64,000 nt of DNA from Chryseobacterium aquaeductus (GTDB lineage: Bacteria > Bacteroidota > Bacteroidia > Flavobacteriales > Weeksellaceae), in the NCBI RefSeq assembly GCF_905175375.1, contig NZ_CAJIMS010000001.1, forward strand, positions 1,550,001-1,614,000, read 5' to 3'. The notes beneath the pieces were generated by a model. It was not told the DNA's origin and ran no database searches. It worked only from the letters and a program-made list of their open reading frames with translations. Position 1 is the first letter of the stretch. Every line of letters starts with the position of its first letter. The translations under genes were made by a program, and so were the position numbers. Shown piece by piece: positions 51,248-60,289 of the stretch.

Positions 51248-52447
51248 ATGAAAAAGCTACTCTTACCTATTGTACTAGCCTCGGCAACTACTATTGTTTC
51301 GTGCCAGGGAAAAGGCAAACCTAGTGAACCTTCTGCCAAAGAAGAGAAACCGAATACCAGTTACAAGCCTGCTTTCCAAGGGCAAACGCGTATTACTCCA
51401 GTAAAAACAACCACAGCTTATAATGTGGAAGTTTTGAATAAAGATCTTGGAAAACCTTGGGGAATTATTAATTTGCCAGACGGAAGATTTTTAATTACAG
51501 AAAAATCAGGTTTTATTAACGTGGTTTCAACTGACGGAAAACAGGTTTCTAAAATAGAAGGATTTCCAAAAGTGGATGATAAAGGACAAGGTGGAATGCT
51601 TGACGTCGCTCTTGATCCTGATTTCGCCACCAATAATATGATTTTCTTTGTCTTTTCTGAACCTTTCGGAGACGGAAATCTCACTTCCGTTGCTAAAGGA
51701 AAACTATCTGCAGACCTGAAAAACATTTCTGAAGTAAAAGTTATCTTCCGTGCTACACCTTCTTATGATGGCGACAAACATTATGGAAGCCGTCTGCAGT
51801 TTGATAAAGACGGGAATTTATTTGTAAGTACAGGCGAAAGATCTGATAAGGAAACTCGGGTTTATGCTCAAAAAACAGATAATTATTTAGGAAAAATTTT
51901 AAAAATCACAAAAGACGGAAAACCGGCTCCGGGAAATCCTTTCATCGGAAAAGACGGATACAAACCTGAAATTTATGCCTTCGGAATCAGAAGTCCACAA
52001 GGGTTGGCAATGGATGATAAAGGCCAACTTTGGGATATTGAAATGGGACCGAGAGGCGGTGACGAAATTAATCTCATTCAGCCAGGAAAAAATTATGGTT
52101 GGGGAGATGTCACCTACGGAATTGAATATTCGGGAGAGAAAATCAACAACGGGACGACTCAGAAAGAAGGAACCGAACAGCCTGTATATTATTGGGATCC
52201 GGTAGTTTCGCCAAGTGGAGTAACTTTCTACACAGGAAATATTGAAGAATGGAAAAACAATCTTTTCATTGCCTGTCTTAGTGGAAAACACATCAACAGA
52301 ATTGTGATGAAAGACAATAAAGTGGTTGGTGAAGAGCGTTTGCTTTTAGATCAAAAAGAAAGATTCCGAGATGTTCTGAATGGTTCTGACGGTAATCTCT
52401 ACGGAATAACCGACAGCGGAAAATTATATAAAGTTTCCAAAAAATAA
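51248..52447 (+). CDS. Soluble PQQ-type sugar dehydrogenase (glucose/sorbosone dehydrogenase family), lipoprotein
   Basis: 399-residue six-bladed propeller of the GSDH family. Lipoprotein signal MKKLLLPIVLASATTIVSC with the modified Cys at residue 19. The propeller starts VLNKDLGKPWGIINLPDGRFLITEKSG; other family words are GGMLDVALDPDFATNNMIFF, HYGSRLQFDKDGNLFVSTGER, AFGIRSPQGLA, EMGPRGGDEINLIQPGKNYGWG and PVYYWDPVVSPSGV. Relatives oxidise aldoses with PQQ or are catalytically uncertain; cofactor is not visible in sequence. It is divergent from the BlaI operon. Confidence 0.88.
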   Translation: MKKLLLPIVLASATTIVSCQGKGKPSEPSAKEEKPNTSYKPAFQGQTRITPVKTTTAYNVEVLNKDLGKPWGIINLPDGRFLITEKSGFINVVSTDGKQVSKIEGFPKVDDKGQGGMLDVALDPDFATNNMIFFVFSEPFGDGNLTSVAKGKLSADLKNISEVKVIFRATPSYDGDKHYGSRLQFDKDGNLFVSTGERSDKETRVYAQKTDNYLGKILKITKDGKPAPGNPFIGKDGYKPEIYAFGIRSPQGLAMDDKGQLWDIEMGPRGGDEINLIQPGKNYGWGDVTYGIEYSGEKINNGTTQKEGTEQPVYYWDPVVSPSGVTFYTGNIEEWKNNLFIACLSGKHINRIVMKDNKVVGEERLLLDQKERFRDVLNGSDGNLYGITDSGKLYKVSKK

Positions 52448-52475
52448 TAAAAATCCTAAAGATCTAATTAACATT

Positions 52476-52516
52476 ATAAAAGTGGCGGTAAAAATATTTT
52501 TACCGCCACTTTAAAT
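52476..52516. terminator. Bidirectional terminator between the sugar dehydrogenase and aminotransferase genes
   Basis: Perfect 15-bp or longer stem (arms about 52479-52494 and 52497-52512, core GTGGCGGTAAAA/TTTTACCGCCAC) flanked by A and U runs, between convergent genes. Confidence 0.85.
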
Positions 52517-52521
52517 TTATA

Positions 52522-53679
52522 TTAAAAACTTTTAATTATTCTGTTCAATCCTTCTTCAAGAATCTCTTTCGAAGTAGAAAAACATATTCTCACATGACCT
52601 TCAGCGCCTTTTCCGAACCAACGTTCAGAACCGGGAACGATGGCAACTTTCCCCTGCTGAAGAACGTGTTGGGCAAACTGGTCGCTCGACATTCCGTTTT
52701 CAATTTTAGGAAAAATCACAAAGGTAGCTTCAGGATGATTAGGAGTTAAAATTCCTGAGTCTTTCAGGGTTTGGTAAGCAAAATCTCTGTTGCTTTGAAG
52801 ATGTGCCAAAAAATCATTAAACCAAGGTTTAGCTTTATCTATCGCTACACTTGCGGCAACTTGAGATAATGTAGAAACACCTTCAATGGTAGAATTAAAC
52901 TGAGATTTTTCCGTGAAATCTTCTAAAACTTCCTGGTCATTACACAAAACTGCGCCAATTCTTAAACCTGCAATTCCAAACGATTTTGAAAACCCAAAAA
53001 CCGTGAAACTTTTCTTTTTTGCTTCTTCAGAAACCGATGAGTAGGTATTAAATTCAATATTATCGTACACAATATCGCTCCAGATCTCGTCACTCATTAC
53101 CCACAAATCATGCGCAGCAGCAATCTCTGAGATTTTCTTCAGAATTTCTTTTGAATAAACCCTTCCGACCGGATTGTGAGGATTGCAGATACTGATTAAT
53201 TTTGTTTTCGGACCGATCAATGAAATCAGCATTTCAAAATCAATATCTCCTGTTTGAGAATCGACGGGACATAATTTCAGAACGCCACCTACGGCATCAA
53301 CGGTTTTTTTAAATAAGAAATCAACCGGATCAAAAATGATGGCTTCATCACCAGGATTCAAAACGTATTTGGCAACCATGTACATTCCCATCGCGGCACT
53401 ATTCACAGCCAAAACATTTTCAGAAGTGAAATTTCCATTTTTACCTGAATTAAAATGTTCTGCAACGCTCTTTTTAAACTCAGGCAGACCAGAAAATGGT
53501 CCGTAACTCAAATATCCGTCTTTAATATATTCAATAATGCCTTGTTCGATCTCCGTTGACATTCTAAAATCGGGATCAGCAGCCGTTAAAGGAATGATTC
53601 CGTCTTCCAACGTCGCCCATCTGCCGTTGTACGCTTTTCTTTTTAGGGCTTCAAAATTTATATCGCTGTTATTAAACAT
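52522..53679 (-). CDS. MalY/PatB-type PLP aminotransferase or C-S lyase
   Basis: 385-residue class I/II PLP enzyme. NFEALKRKAYNGRWATLEDGIIPLTAADPDF at the start, NPHNPVGRVY, the MSDEIWSDIVYDNIEF Asp and the PLP Lys in SFTVFGFSKSFGIAGLRIGAVL (about residue 231), Arg in HVRICFSTS. The MalY/PatB subgroup cleaves C-S bonds of cystathionine-like substrates; aspartate-type aminotransferase activity is also possible. It starts 1 base after the FAD monooxygenase stop, in an operon with the DsbA-like gene. Confidence 0.88.
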   Translation of the reverse strand: MFNNSDINFEALKRKAYNGRWATLEDGIIPLTAADPDFRMSTEIEQGIIEYIKDGYLSYGPFSGLPEFKKSVAEHFNSGKNGNFTSENVLAVNSAAMGMYMVAKYVLNPGDEAIIFDPVDFLFKKTVDAVGGVLKLCPVDSQTGDIDFEMLISLIGPKTKLISICNPHNPVGRVYSKEILKKISEIAAAHDLWVMSDEIWSDIVYDNIEFNTYSSVSEEAKKKSFTVFGFSKSFGIAGLRIGAVLCNDQEVLEDFTEKSQFNSTIEGVSTLSQVAASVAIDKAKPWFNDFLAHLQSNRDFAYQTLKDSGILTPNHPEATFVIFPKIENGMSSDQFAQHVLQQGKVAIVPGSERWFGKGAEGHVRICFSTSKEILEEGLNRIIKSF

Positions 53680-53680
53680 A

Positions 53681-54766
53681 TTATTTGTAAGATATTGGTA
53701 ATGTGTCTTTTGGTTGTTGATCTAAAGGTAACAGAAATTGCTCCAGCAATATTCTTCCGTTTCTGATATGAGTTTCAATTTCCGGTTTTCTTTCCTGCTC
53801 ATATTTTTCAAATGTTTCCTGAAGATCTTTTTTCTCCAGCAAAAGCTGTGTGAGAATGTAAGAATCTTTCAGAGCAGACGTCACTCCCTGGCTTGTAAAA
53901 GGAATCAAAGGATGTGCTGCATCTCCCAAAAAAGCAATATTGTTATGGTAAAAAGGGTTGAGTTTTTCCAATTCATACACCCTCCAGATATGTGCATTTT
54001 CGTAAGTAGAACCTTTAATAATTGAAGTAACCAGCGGATTCCAGTTTCCAAAGTGATCGAGCATAAATTGCTTGATGTCATCTGGTGTATAATTTTCGCT
54101 GATGACATATTTAAATGTATCAAACTGGCAATACCACAAGATTTTGGTAGGAGACAATTTTAAAACACCAAAAGTAAGACCGCCATCTTCATGATGAAAT
54201 TTTAGAAAATTGCTTTCGATTTGAGCAGCAATTTCTTCATTTTCAATAATGTTCACCACTTCATTTTCTCTTACCGCTTTCATTTCTTCATCCTGAAATA
54301 TCGCTCTTCTGATTCTGCTTCTGGATCCGTCTGATGCAATCACAATATCAGACTGCAAAGAACTTCCGTCTTCAAATCGCATTTCAGCTTTGTCTTCAGA
54401 AAAACCGATTAAGTTTAAAGTTTTGTTGTAAGAGATTTTATCTGCCGGAACATTTTTACTTAAAACTTCAATCAATGTACTTCGTGAAATTACGAACACA
54501 TTATCGAGTTCTTTTTCAGAAATAATATTGCCGTTGTGAGAATAATGGATGTATTTTTTAAGGAAACTTCCTTTCGTATAAAGTTCTTCAATATCCAGAA
54601 TTTGAGAAAGATATTCAATTCCTTCTTTAGGTAAAATAAAACCATGACCTTTAAGATCATCTTTCGTTCTTCGCTCGTAGAGATGGTATTCGATATTATT
54701 TTTTTCTAAATAATTTGCCATGCTCAAACCCGAAACGCCTGCTCCAATAATTGCAACTGTACTCAT
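53681..54766 (-). CDS. FAD-dependent monooxygenase
   Basis: 361-residue aromatic-ring/para-hydroxybenzoate-hydroxylase-type flavoenzyme. FAD-binding AIIGAGVSGLSMANYLEKNNIEYHLYERR (GxGxxG) at the N terminus, the middle DG motif IVIASDGSRSRIRRAIF, and the second FAD contact FLGDAAHPLIPFTSQGVTSALKDSYILTQLL. The substrate is not evident. It lies between the DsbA-like gene (17 bases upstream) and the PLP enzyme gene (1 base downstream), suggesting a three-gene operon. Confidence 0.9.
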   Translation of the reverse strand: MSTVAIIGAGVSGLSMANYLEKNNIEYHLYERRTKDDLKGHGFILPKEGIEYLSQILDIEELYTKGSFLKKYIHYSHNGNIISEKELDNVFVISRSTLIEVLSKNVPADKISYNKTLNLIGFSEDKAEMRFEDGSSLQSDIVIASDGSRSRIRRAIFQDEEMKAVRENEVVNIIENEEIAAQIESNFLKFHHEDGGLTFGVLKLSPTKILWYCQFDTFKYVISENYTPDDIKQFMLDHFGNWNPLVTSIIKGSTYENAHIWRVYELEKLNPFYHNNIAFLGDAAHPLIPFTSQGVTSALKDSYILTQLLLEKKDLQETFEKYEQERKPEIETHIRNGRILLEQFLLPLDQQPKDTLPISYK

Positions 54767-54783
54767 GTAATAAAGGTTTGTTT

Positions 54784-55710
54784 TTAATTATTTTTAAGAG
54801 AAATCCACAAATCTCCATTTTTCAATTTCTTACGAGATAATTTATTTTCATTGCTAAGATTGAGTAAAAATTCCTGCGATTTTTCAAAAGAAATATTAGA
54901 TAGAACAGCAAATTCCTGAGTTGTAAGAGTAGGATAGATCGCAAATAAATTCTGCCAATCTGAAGAATATTCATTTTTCTGTACTTCAGGGTTGAGCTTT
55001 TTTATACGTTTTTCAAAATCGTCGTAAGGTTTGAAACCGTACAGAATATCAATGATTTCTTCATCTTTCACAAACATCAGAGTAGGAAAACCTCTCACTC
55101 CAAGCTGTCTTCCCAAATCCAGATCTTTTTTAAATTCGATTTGAGCTTTAGATTCATAATCATCTTTCCATTGTGAAACATCCAATTTTGCTAAAGTTGC
55201 TGCTTTTTCCAAATGTTCTGTTTTGGTAATATTTAATTTATCTAAAAAAACCATCTCACGAATGATTCTTAAAAACACAATTGCTTTCTTTTTATCCTGC
55301 ATTTGTGCTGCTTTGAATGCTATTGACGGTGGATATGATGAATTTAAAGGATCTTCTACCCAAACATCACCATCGATAGGCATTTTGTAGTGAGGGCTTA
55401 CTTCTTCCCAGTGTCCTGCGACATCACTCGGTTTGCTGATTCCGCCAGAATTGTAGATATCCCAAGAGGGTAAAAGACCACCCATGCGATAATCTATATC
55501 AATTGCTTGTCCGTATTCTAATTTCAGTTTTCTTAACTGAGGTTCTATTCCCCAACATGAAGAGCAGATTGGGTCTGTATAATAAATAATAGTTATTCTA
55601 TCGGTTTTATTTGTTTCCAGCTGAGCAGAAGATGTTTCGGCGTTGGGTGTTTCTAAAATTTCGCATACACCTTTTTCGTAGTCACAATTCAGAAGAGGAT
55701 TGTTATTCAT
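54784..55710 (-). CDS. DsbA-family (FrnE/SpxH-like) thioredoxin-fold protein
   Basis: 308-residue cytoplasmic-type DSBA protein. The active-site C-x2-C is in YYTDPICSSCWGIEPQLRKL, followed by the helical insertion and the cis-Pro region VRGFPTLMFVKDEEIIDILYGFKPYDDF. A C-terminal helical extension of about 80 residues is typical of the FrnE/SpxH subgroup. I start at ATG 55708-55710 (MNNNPLLNCDYEKGVCE) because the 20 upstream codons of the longer frame are not conserved-looking. First gene of an operon with the FAD monooxygenase and PLP enzyme. Confidence 0.85.
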   Translation of the reverse strand: MNNNPLLNCDYEKGVCEILETPNAETSSAQLETNKTDRITIIYYTDPICSSCWGIEPQLRKLKLEYGQAIDIDYRMGGLLPSWDIYNSGGISKPSDVAGHWEEVSPHYKMPIDGDVWVEDPLNSSYPPSIAFKAAQMQDKKKAIVFLRIIREMVFLDKLNITKTEHLEKAATLAKLDVSQWKDDYESKAQIEFKKDLDLGRQLGVRGFPTLMFVKDEEIIDILYGFKPYDDFEKRIKKLNPEVQKNEYSSDWQNLFAIYPTLTTQEFAVLSNISFEKSQEFLLNLSNENKLSRKKLKNGDLWISLKNN

Positions 55711-55850
55711 TTGATTAGAATTTAAAAGATTAAAAAGAAGAGATAAAAATGTGATCAGTGTGATATCCAAAGCACAATGGTTTTTGATTTGTTGTAATAA
55801 CTAAGAAAGTACAAGAGTCATAATAACCTGAATGTTATTATAAAAGAATG

Positions 55851-56468
55851 TTACTCTGGTGCTTTAAATACGTTGTCATCAGAATGGAATCCTGCCACAC
55901 CGCCACTTACTGCAAATTTCATTGCTGTTGCAGCCGTCATTCCGACTACAGGTTTGATGTTTTTTTCTTCGGTCACGATTACCCAACCGGAAATTGCATA
56001 GGAATGCGGCAGGTAAACTGCTACGAAATTATGTTTATGAACGTCTGCCATTTCTCTTTGAGTAAGAAATCCAATTCTCCATATTTCAGGATTTTCGTTG
56101 GTTTTTACCCAAACAGGATCGCTGAATTTTTTCTTGTCGCCTACAAACGAAGACATTACATCTTTGGTCGGCGAATAAATATGTTTGATCCCCGGAGTTC
56201 TTTCTAAAATACGGTCTACCGCGTCTACAAAGAACCGTCCCACCACAAATTTATTACCCAAATATCCCAATAATGCTGTGAGAAGAAGAGTAGATACAAA
56301 TACCAATCCCGGGATTTCTCTTGCAACGGAAGGAATAATATTGTCAACAGATGAAATAACGTACCATATTACAAAAATCGTCAATCCGATGGGACCAATG
56401 ATCAATAATCCCTGAAAGAAGTTTTTCAGAAAAAAATTAGTAATATTTTCAAATGTTAGTTTTTTCAA
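55851..56468 (-). CDS. DUF502 family membrane protein
   Basis: 205-residue inner-membrane protein of the DUF502 family, function unknown (some relatives cluster with transport or division genes). Two membrane helices (LLIIGPIGLTIFVIWYVIS at about residues 20-38 and GLVFVSTLLLTALLGYLGN at about 50-70) precede a soluble beta-domain with RTPGIKHIYSPTKDVMSS. Start is TTG 56466-56468; no in-frame ATG lies upstream of the first helix. It begins 9 bases after the miaE stop, so probably the same transcript. Confidence 0.88.
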   Translation of the reverse strand: MKKLTFENITNFFLKNFFQGLLIIGPIGLTIFVIWYVISSVDNIIPSVAREIPGLVFVSTLLLTALLGYLGNKFVVGRFFVDAVDRILERTPGIKHIYSPTKDVMSSFVGDKKKFSDPVWVKTNENPEIWRIGFLTQREMADVHKHNFVAVYLPHSYAISGWVIVTEEKNIKPVVGMTAATAMKFAVSGGVAGFHSDDNVFKAPE

Positions 56469-56477
56469 TTGATCTTT

Positions 56478-57059
56478 TTATCCGTGTATTGTTTCCTTAT
56501 TTCCGTAAGATTTGATGATTTTGGCTTCATACTCCAGCCATTCTTCCCAGCGTTTGTTCACCTGCTCAGGATTACCAAGCTCTCTTGCAAAACCTATAAA
56601 TGTTGTATAATGATTAGCTTCAGAAATCATTAATTCTTTGTAGAATGTTTTGAGTTCTTCGTCTTTTATATTTTCTGTTAAAACTTTAAATCTCTCGCAG
56701 CTTCTGGCTTCGATCATCGCTGCAAAAAGCATTTTATCAACAATCAAAGTATCTCTGTGCCCACCTTTTTGAATGAAATTGACTAATTCGTTGACGTAAT
56801 CGTCTTTTCTGGTGCGCCCGAATTTGTAACCACGTTTTTTGATGATCTCCAGAACCTGACCGAAATGTTCGAGTTCTTCCTGAGCAATTGCCAAAAGCTC
56901 TGTCACGATGTCCGGACGTTCCGGAAGCATTGTAATCAGTCCGATGGCATTGGTAGCGGCTTTCTGCTCGCACCATGCATGGTCGGTTAAAATCTCCTGA
57001 ATATTGTCTTCAGCAATGTTTGCCCACCTTGGGTCGGTAGGAAGTTTCAACTTAAACAT
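56478..57059 (-). CDS. miaE: tRNA-(ms2io6A) hydroxylase
   Basis: 193-residue di-iron ferritin-like hydroxylase that acts on the isopentenyl group of ms2i6A37 in tRNA. Iron ligands: first ExxH in AQEELEHFGQVLEI (about residues 66-69), Glu in EARSCERFKVL and second ExxH in SEANHYTTFIGFAREL. The fold and length match MiaE. The gene is followed by DUF502 9 bases on. No MiaA/MiaB in the window; they act upstream in this pathway. Confidence 0.9.
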   Translation of the reverse strand: MFKLKLPTDPRWANIAEDNIQEILTDHAWCEQKAATNAIGLITMLPERPDIVTELLAIAQEELEHFGQVLEIIKKRGYKFGRTRKDDYVNELVNFIQKGGHRDTLIVDKMLFAAMIEARSCERFKVLTENIKDEELKTFYKELMISEANHYTTFIGFARELGNPEQVNKRWEEWLEYEAKIIKSYGNKETIHG

Positions 57060-57194
57060 GATTTAAAAATTTTGGTAAATTTAATTAATATAATTCACAT
57101 TCATATCAAGCTAAATTCTAAAACGTTTTTTTACGAAGCTCAACTCTTATGGCATGGCTTTGGTTTAAGATAATTTAACATTAAAATATATACT

Positions 57195-57434
57195 ATGGAA
57201 CTTAAAAAAATTACTACAAAAATGCAAAGTTTTGCGCTTACAATTTTCGCGCTATTCTTCAGTATACTAACTTTCGCTCAGGATGATGCCGTCGATACAA
57301 AAGTGAGCACATCTACTACAACTACCACTACTGAAGAATGGTATACGAACCCAACTTATATTATCATAGGTGCAGTTCTTTTCATTGTCCTTGTTGCTGT
57401 GTTAGTAAGAGGAGGACGTGAAAGAAGAGATTAA
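57195..57434 (+). CDS. Small membrane protein
   Basis: 79-residue protein: a hydrophobic N-terminal segment with signal-peptide character (LTIFALFFSILTFAQ), a Thr-rich linker (STSTTTTTTEEWYTNPTY) and a C-terminal membrane helix (IIIGAVLFIVLVAVLVRG) with a basic tail. Clean ATG, terminator just downstream, and no overlap with other genes indicate a real gene. No family recognised. It is convergent with the acyltransferase gene. Confidence 0.65.
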   Translation: MELKKITTKMQSFALTIFALFFSILTFAQDDAVDTKVSTSTTTTTTEEWYTNPTYIIIGAVLFIVLVAVLVRGGRERRD

Positions 57435-57452
57435 TCTCGAACTTTAAAATAC

Positions 57453-57486
57453 AACCGCTCAGTCAATCACTGGGCGGTTTTTTTTC
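57453..57486 (+). terminator. Terminator of the small membrane protein gene
   Basis: 11-bp stem AACCGCTCAGT/ACTGGGCGGTT (one mismatch; arms 57453-57463 and 57469-57479), followed by eight U. It overlaps the last codons of the convergent acyltransferase gene. Confidence 0.85.
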
Positions 57487-58555
57487 GTAAAAATTCTAAA
57501 ATCCGCCATCCAAAAGCATCAAACTTCTTCAAACCTGTTGCGATGATGAAGGCCAACATAATATTAATAATGTAAATAATCACCATCAAAGCCCACCAAG
57601 GCATCATCTCTTTCATTGGAACAACAAGAAAATAAACCAGCGACGAACTGATTCCCTGTCCGAAATAAAAGAAAATGGCATTTTTACCAATGTGAGTGAC
57701 GAAATTTTCTTTGGTAATTTTTAATCTGTTGTACAAAACAAATAAAGTCGTTAGTGAAAAGAACGTCCAAATGATATATGCGGTTTGAGGCGGGAATTTC
57801 TTTTTATTGATTTTAAAAAATATTTCGTCTCCAAAATACCAGAACATCCAGACCAAAGCCGCAGTAACCAACGCATAAAGCACAGGAATCATCTTTACAG
57901 GAATCTTTTTTCCTCGCATTCTGTTCCCAATAAGGAAAACCGCCATGTAGAAAGCTACATACCCAACTTGTCCTGTCGGATAATATTCCGGGAAAATATT
58001 AAATAGTAAAGTTAAAGCGATACAAATTCCGATAAACCAATTAACGTGTTTTGGAAAAAATTTTAAAATTAAAACTCCGAAAACGGTCAGAATAAAATAT
58101 ACTTTTAAATACCAAAAACTTCCCATCACTACAGGAAAAGTGTCTGCATTTGAATATTCATGAAGATACCAGTTTCCTAAATTTTGCCATTGCGGAGCCG
58201 TTGAAATACTCGTCGCAGAATATTTTGAACCGAAAGTAGAGTAGAAGCTTTGCAGCCATTCTAAAGAAAAAAACGTGAGTCCGAAAATTTTAAACAAATA
58301 ATCTAAAAAGAAAAGAAGCGTCACGAAAATCATGTACGTAATCTGAAGTTTCAGTAATCTATATAATGTTTTTTCGATATTTGATCCGGAAGTAATTCCA
58401 CTTAAAGCGTAGAAAAGGGCTACATCAAAAACCAAGGAAAATACTCTGACCTCCGGAATAATGTAAAACTGACCCGACCAAAATGCTGTGTGAATAAATA
58501 TAATGGAAAGCGTGGCTAAACCTTTCGCAAAATCGATATAGAGATCTCTATTCAT
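57467..58555 (-). CDS. Acyltransferase family 3 membrane protein
   Basis: 362-residue integral membrane acyltransferase (OafA/WecH type) with about ten hydrophobic segments. The N terminus MNRDLYIDFAKGLATLSIIFIHTAFWS carries the conserved DFAKG and His in IFIHT that define the family active site. Such enzymes O-acetylate sugars of surface polysaccharides or peptidoglycan. It follows the lipoprotein-like gene with 1 base between, forming a two-gene unit. Substrate unknown. Confidence 0.85.
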   Translation of the reverse strand: MNRDLYIDFAKGLATLSIIFIHTAFWSGQFYIIPEVRVFSLVFDVALFYALSGITSGSNIEKTLYRLLKLQITYMIFVTLLFFLDYLFKIFGLTFFSLEWLQSFYSTFGSKYSATSISTAPQWQNLGNWYLHEYSNADTFPVVMGSFWYLKVYFILTVFGVLILKFFPKHVNWFIGICIALTLLFNIFPEYYPTGQVGYVAFYMAVFLIGNRMRGKKIPVKMIPVLYALVTAALVWMFWYFGDEIFFKINKKKFPPQTAYIIWTFFSLTTLFVLYNRLKITKENFVTHIGKNAIFFYFGQGISSSLVYFLVVPMKEMMPWWALMVIIYIINIMLAFIIATGLKKFDAFGWRILEFLRKKTAQ

Positions 58556-58556
58556 A

Positions 58557-59099
58557 TTATAGAGGTAAATCTTTTGTTACTTTTTCTAACTGATCATAAT
58601 TGAAAAAATAAAGACTGCCTTCCCAATCAGGTTTTGCTTTTTTCTCAATTCCACGCAGCTCGTTCTCAAAAAGTCTGTGATATCGTACAGAGTACCAAGA
58701 TTGATAAGATTCATTATCAATCGAATATAGCGGTTCTGTGAAAACTTCCGAACGTTGTTCTGTTGTTTTTTTTAGATACGAATAACCTTCCATCACAAGA
58801 AAAAGTTTGTAGTTATTTTCCTTTGCAAATCTTTCGTAATTTGACATCGGAAGACAATATTGCGATGTACAACCATTGGTGAAAATGTAAACCAAAGATT
58901 TTGGATGTTTTTTTAATTCTTGTTTGAGCTGGCTTCCATTTATTTTATAAACGTAGTTTGGGCTGGTGTCATCAAAATTTTTCAAAGGAATAATAGTCAA
59001 CTTTTCCTCATCTGAAAGTTTTTTGTAGTCGTTTGTTAAGCCATATACGGTACAAGAGGTCACCGAAATAAAGCTTATAAGAAGTAATAAATATCTCAT
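58557..59099 (-). CDS. Lipoprotein with thioredoxin-like segment
   Basis: 180-residue lipoprotein: MRYLLLLISFISVTSC with Cys at residue 16. The region SLVYIFTNGCTSQYCLPMSNYERFAKENNYKLFLVMEGY reads as a thioredoxin-fold strand with a C-x4-C pair in the active-site position; the spacing is unlike the usual C-x2-C. I start at ATG 59097-59099; the upstream in-frame TTG at 59112-59114 is part of a TACTTTTG promoter box. The stop and the acyltransferase start are 1 base apart. Function unknown. Confidence 0.65.
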   Translation of the reverse strand: MRYLLLLISFISVTSCTVYGLTNDYKKLSDEEKLTIIPLKNFDDTSPNYVYKINGSQLKQELKKHPKSLVYIFTNGCTSQYCLPMSNYERFAKENNYKLFLVMEGYSYLKKTTEQRSEVFTEPLYSIDNESYQSWYSVRYHRLFENELRGIEKKAKPDWEGSLYFFNYDQLEKVTKDLPL

Positions 59100-59111
59100 G
59101 GGTAATTTTTT

Positions 59112-59119
59112 CAAAAGTA
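59112..59119 (-). promoter_or_regulatory. -7 box of the lipoprotein-acyltransferase genes
   Basis: The minus strand reads TACTTTTG, matching TAnnTTTG, 12 bases before the chosen ATG. Confidence 0.45.
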
Positions 59120-59224
59120 CAATTTATTAGCAATAATATTTTCGATAAAAATGTTTTTAAAATCTATTTGTTGAAAAAGTATTTAAATTTTGATCATACT
59201 GTTATTTAATTAAAATAAAATCAG

Positions 59225-59232
59225 TACATTTG
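59225..59232 (+). promoter_or_regulatory. -7 box of the rplU-rpmA operon
   Basis: TACATTTG, a perfect TAnnTTTG box, 30 bases before the rplU ATG. The -33 region is a weak GTTA rather than TTG. Confidence 0.55.
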
Positions 59233-59262
59233 CACCTCAAATTAACTAAAAATTTATAGACA

Positions 59263-59640
59263 ATGTTTGCAATTGTAGAAATAGCAGGGCTTCAATATAA
59301 AGTTGAGCAAGACCAGAAGTTGTTTGTGAACCGTTTGAAAGGAGACAAAGGAGGAAAAGTATCTTTCGATAAAATCTTACTTACTGTAAACGGAGCAATC
59401 ACTGTAGGCGCCCCAGCTGTAAGCGGTATCACTGTAGAGGCAGAGATCTTAGATCACGTAAAAGCTGATAAAGTAATCATCTTCAAAAAGAAAAGAAGAA
59501 AAGGTTATGAAGTAAAGAATGGTCACAGACAATCTTTAACTCAGATTCAAATTACTGGTATTACAGGATTTGAAGCTAAAAAAGCAGAAAAACCTGCTAA
59601 AAAAACAACTAAAAAAGCTGACGCTGAAAGCGCAGAATAA
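59263..59640 (+). CDS. rplU: 50S ribosomal protein L21
   Basis: 125 residues. MFAIVEIAGLQYKVEQDQKLFVNRL opens the family fold and VIIFKKKRRKGYEVKNGHRQSLTQIQITGI is the conserved L21 signature. A Lys/Ala-rich tail of about 20 residues extends beyond the usual end. rpmA follows after 28 bases, the universal gene order. A TACATTTG box precedes the gene. Confidence 0.97.
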   Translation: MFAIVEIAGLQYKVEQDQKLFVNRLKGDKGGKVSFDKILLTVNGAITVGAPAVSGITVEAEILDHVKADKVIIFKKKRRKGYEVKNGHRQSLTQIQITGITGFEAKKAEKPAKKTTKKADAESAE

Positions 59641-59668
59641 TTGTTAAACCAAAAAACCTTAAAATAAA

Positions 59669-59926
59669 ATGGCACACAAGAAAGGAGTTGGTAGTTCCAA
59701 AAACGGTAGAGAATCTCATTCTAAAAGATTAGGTGTGAAGATTTTCGGTGGACAAGAAGCTATTGCTGGTAACATCATTATCAGACAAAGAGGCACTCAA
59801 CACCACCCAGGTAACAATGTGGGTATGGGTAAAGATCACACTTTGCACGCACTTGTTGACGGTAAAGTAGTTTTCAGAAAGAAAGCAAACAACAGATCTT
59901 ACGTATCTATTGAACCAAACGCATAA
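59669..59926 (+). CDS. rpmA: 50S ribosomal protein L27
   Basis: 85 residues. [29 protein letters not shown] and [29 protein letters not shown] are the hallmark L27 sequences; the flexible N terminus reaches the peptidyl-transferase centre. Second gene of the L21-L27 operon; a terminator follows about 20 bases after the stop. Confidence 0.97.
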   Translation: MAHKKGVGSSKNGRESHSKRLGVKIFGGQEAIAGNIIIRQRGTQHHPGNNVGMGKDHTLHALVDGKVVFRKKANNRSYVSIEPNA

Positions 59927-59948
59927 TTAAAAGCGTTTTATAAAAATA

Positions 59949-59980
59949 AAATCCTCAGCATTTTTGTTGAGGATTTTTTG
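59949..59980 (+). terminator. Terminator of the rplU-rpmA operon
   Basis: 11-bp stem AATCCTCAGCA/TGTTGAGGATT (one mismatch, arms 59950-59960 and 59965-59975) with a run of six U. Confidence 0.85.
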
Positions 59981-60289
59981 TGGTTTAAATTGAAAATAAA
60001 ATATTAATAGGGTAAATTATTTAACACTTGAGTCACATTAGAAGATTTTACTATTAATGTTTTAAAAGAACACTATATAAAAGAAAATCTATGATTTTTG
60101 GTAGTGTCTGGCTAATCTTTGAAAAAAGATCCACTTGAATTTATTTTATCTTTTGTATTATTTTGAGCTATAAATTTGATAAATAAGAAATAGAAATTTT
60201 GATTTTCGCTTATGTGATTCTAAAATCTGCTGCAGTGGCACTTAAAAACAGTACGTTCGGTGTGAAAAGTCTCCCTAAAAGATTGTGTA
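59981..60289. other. Gene-free stretch
   Basis: No coding frame, RNA gene or clear repeat found. It separates the ribosomal operon from the convergent DUF5686 gene. A/T-rich with no striking inverted repeat. Confidence 0.4.

Noticed and set aside
53738..54025. 95-codon plus-strand frame opposite the FAD monooxygenase
   Set aside because: Antisense shadow of a gene with intact FAD motifs; no domain or ribosome-binding context.
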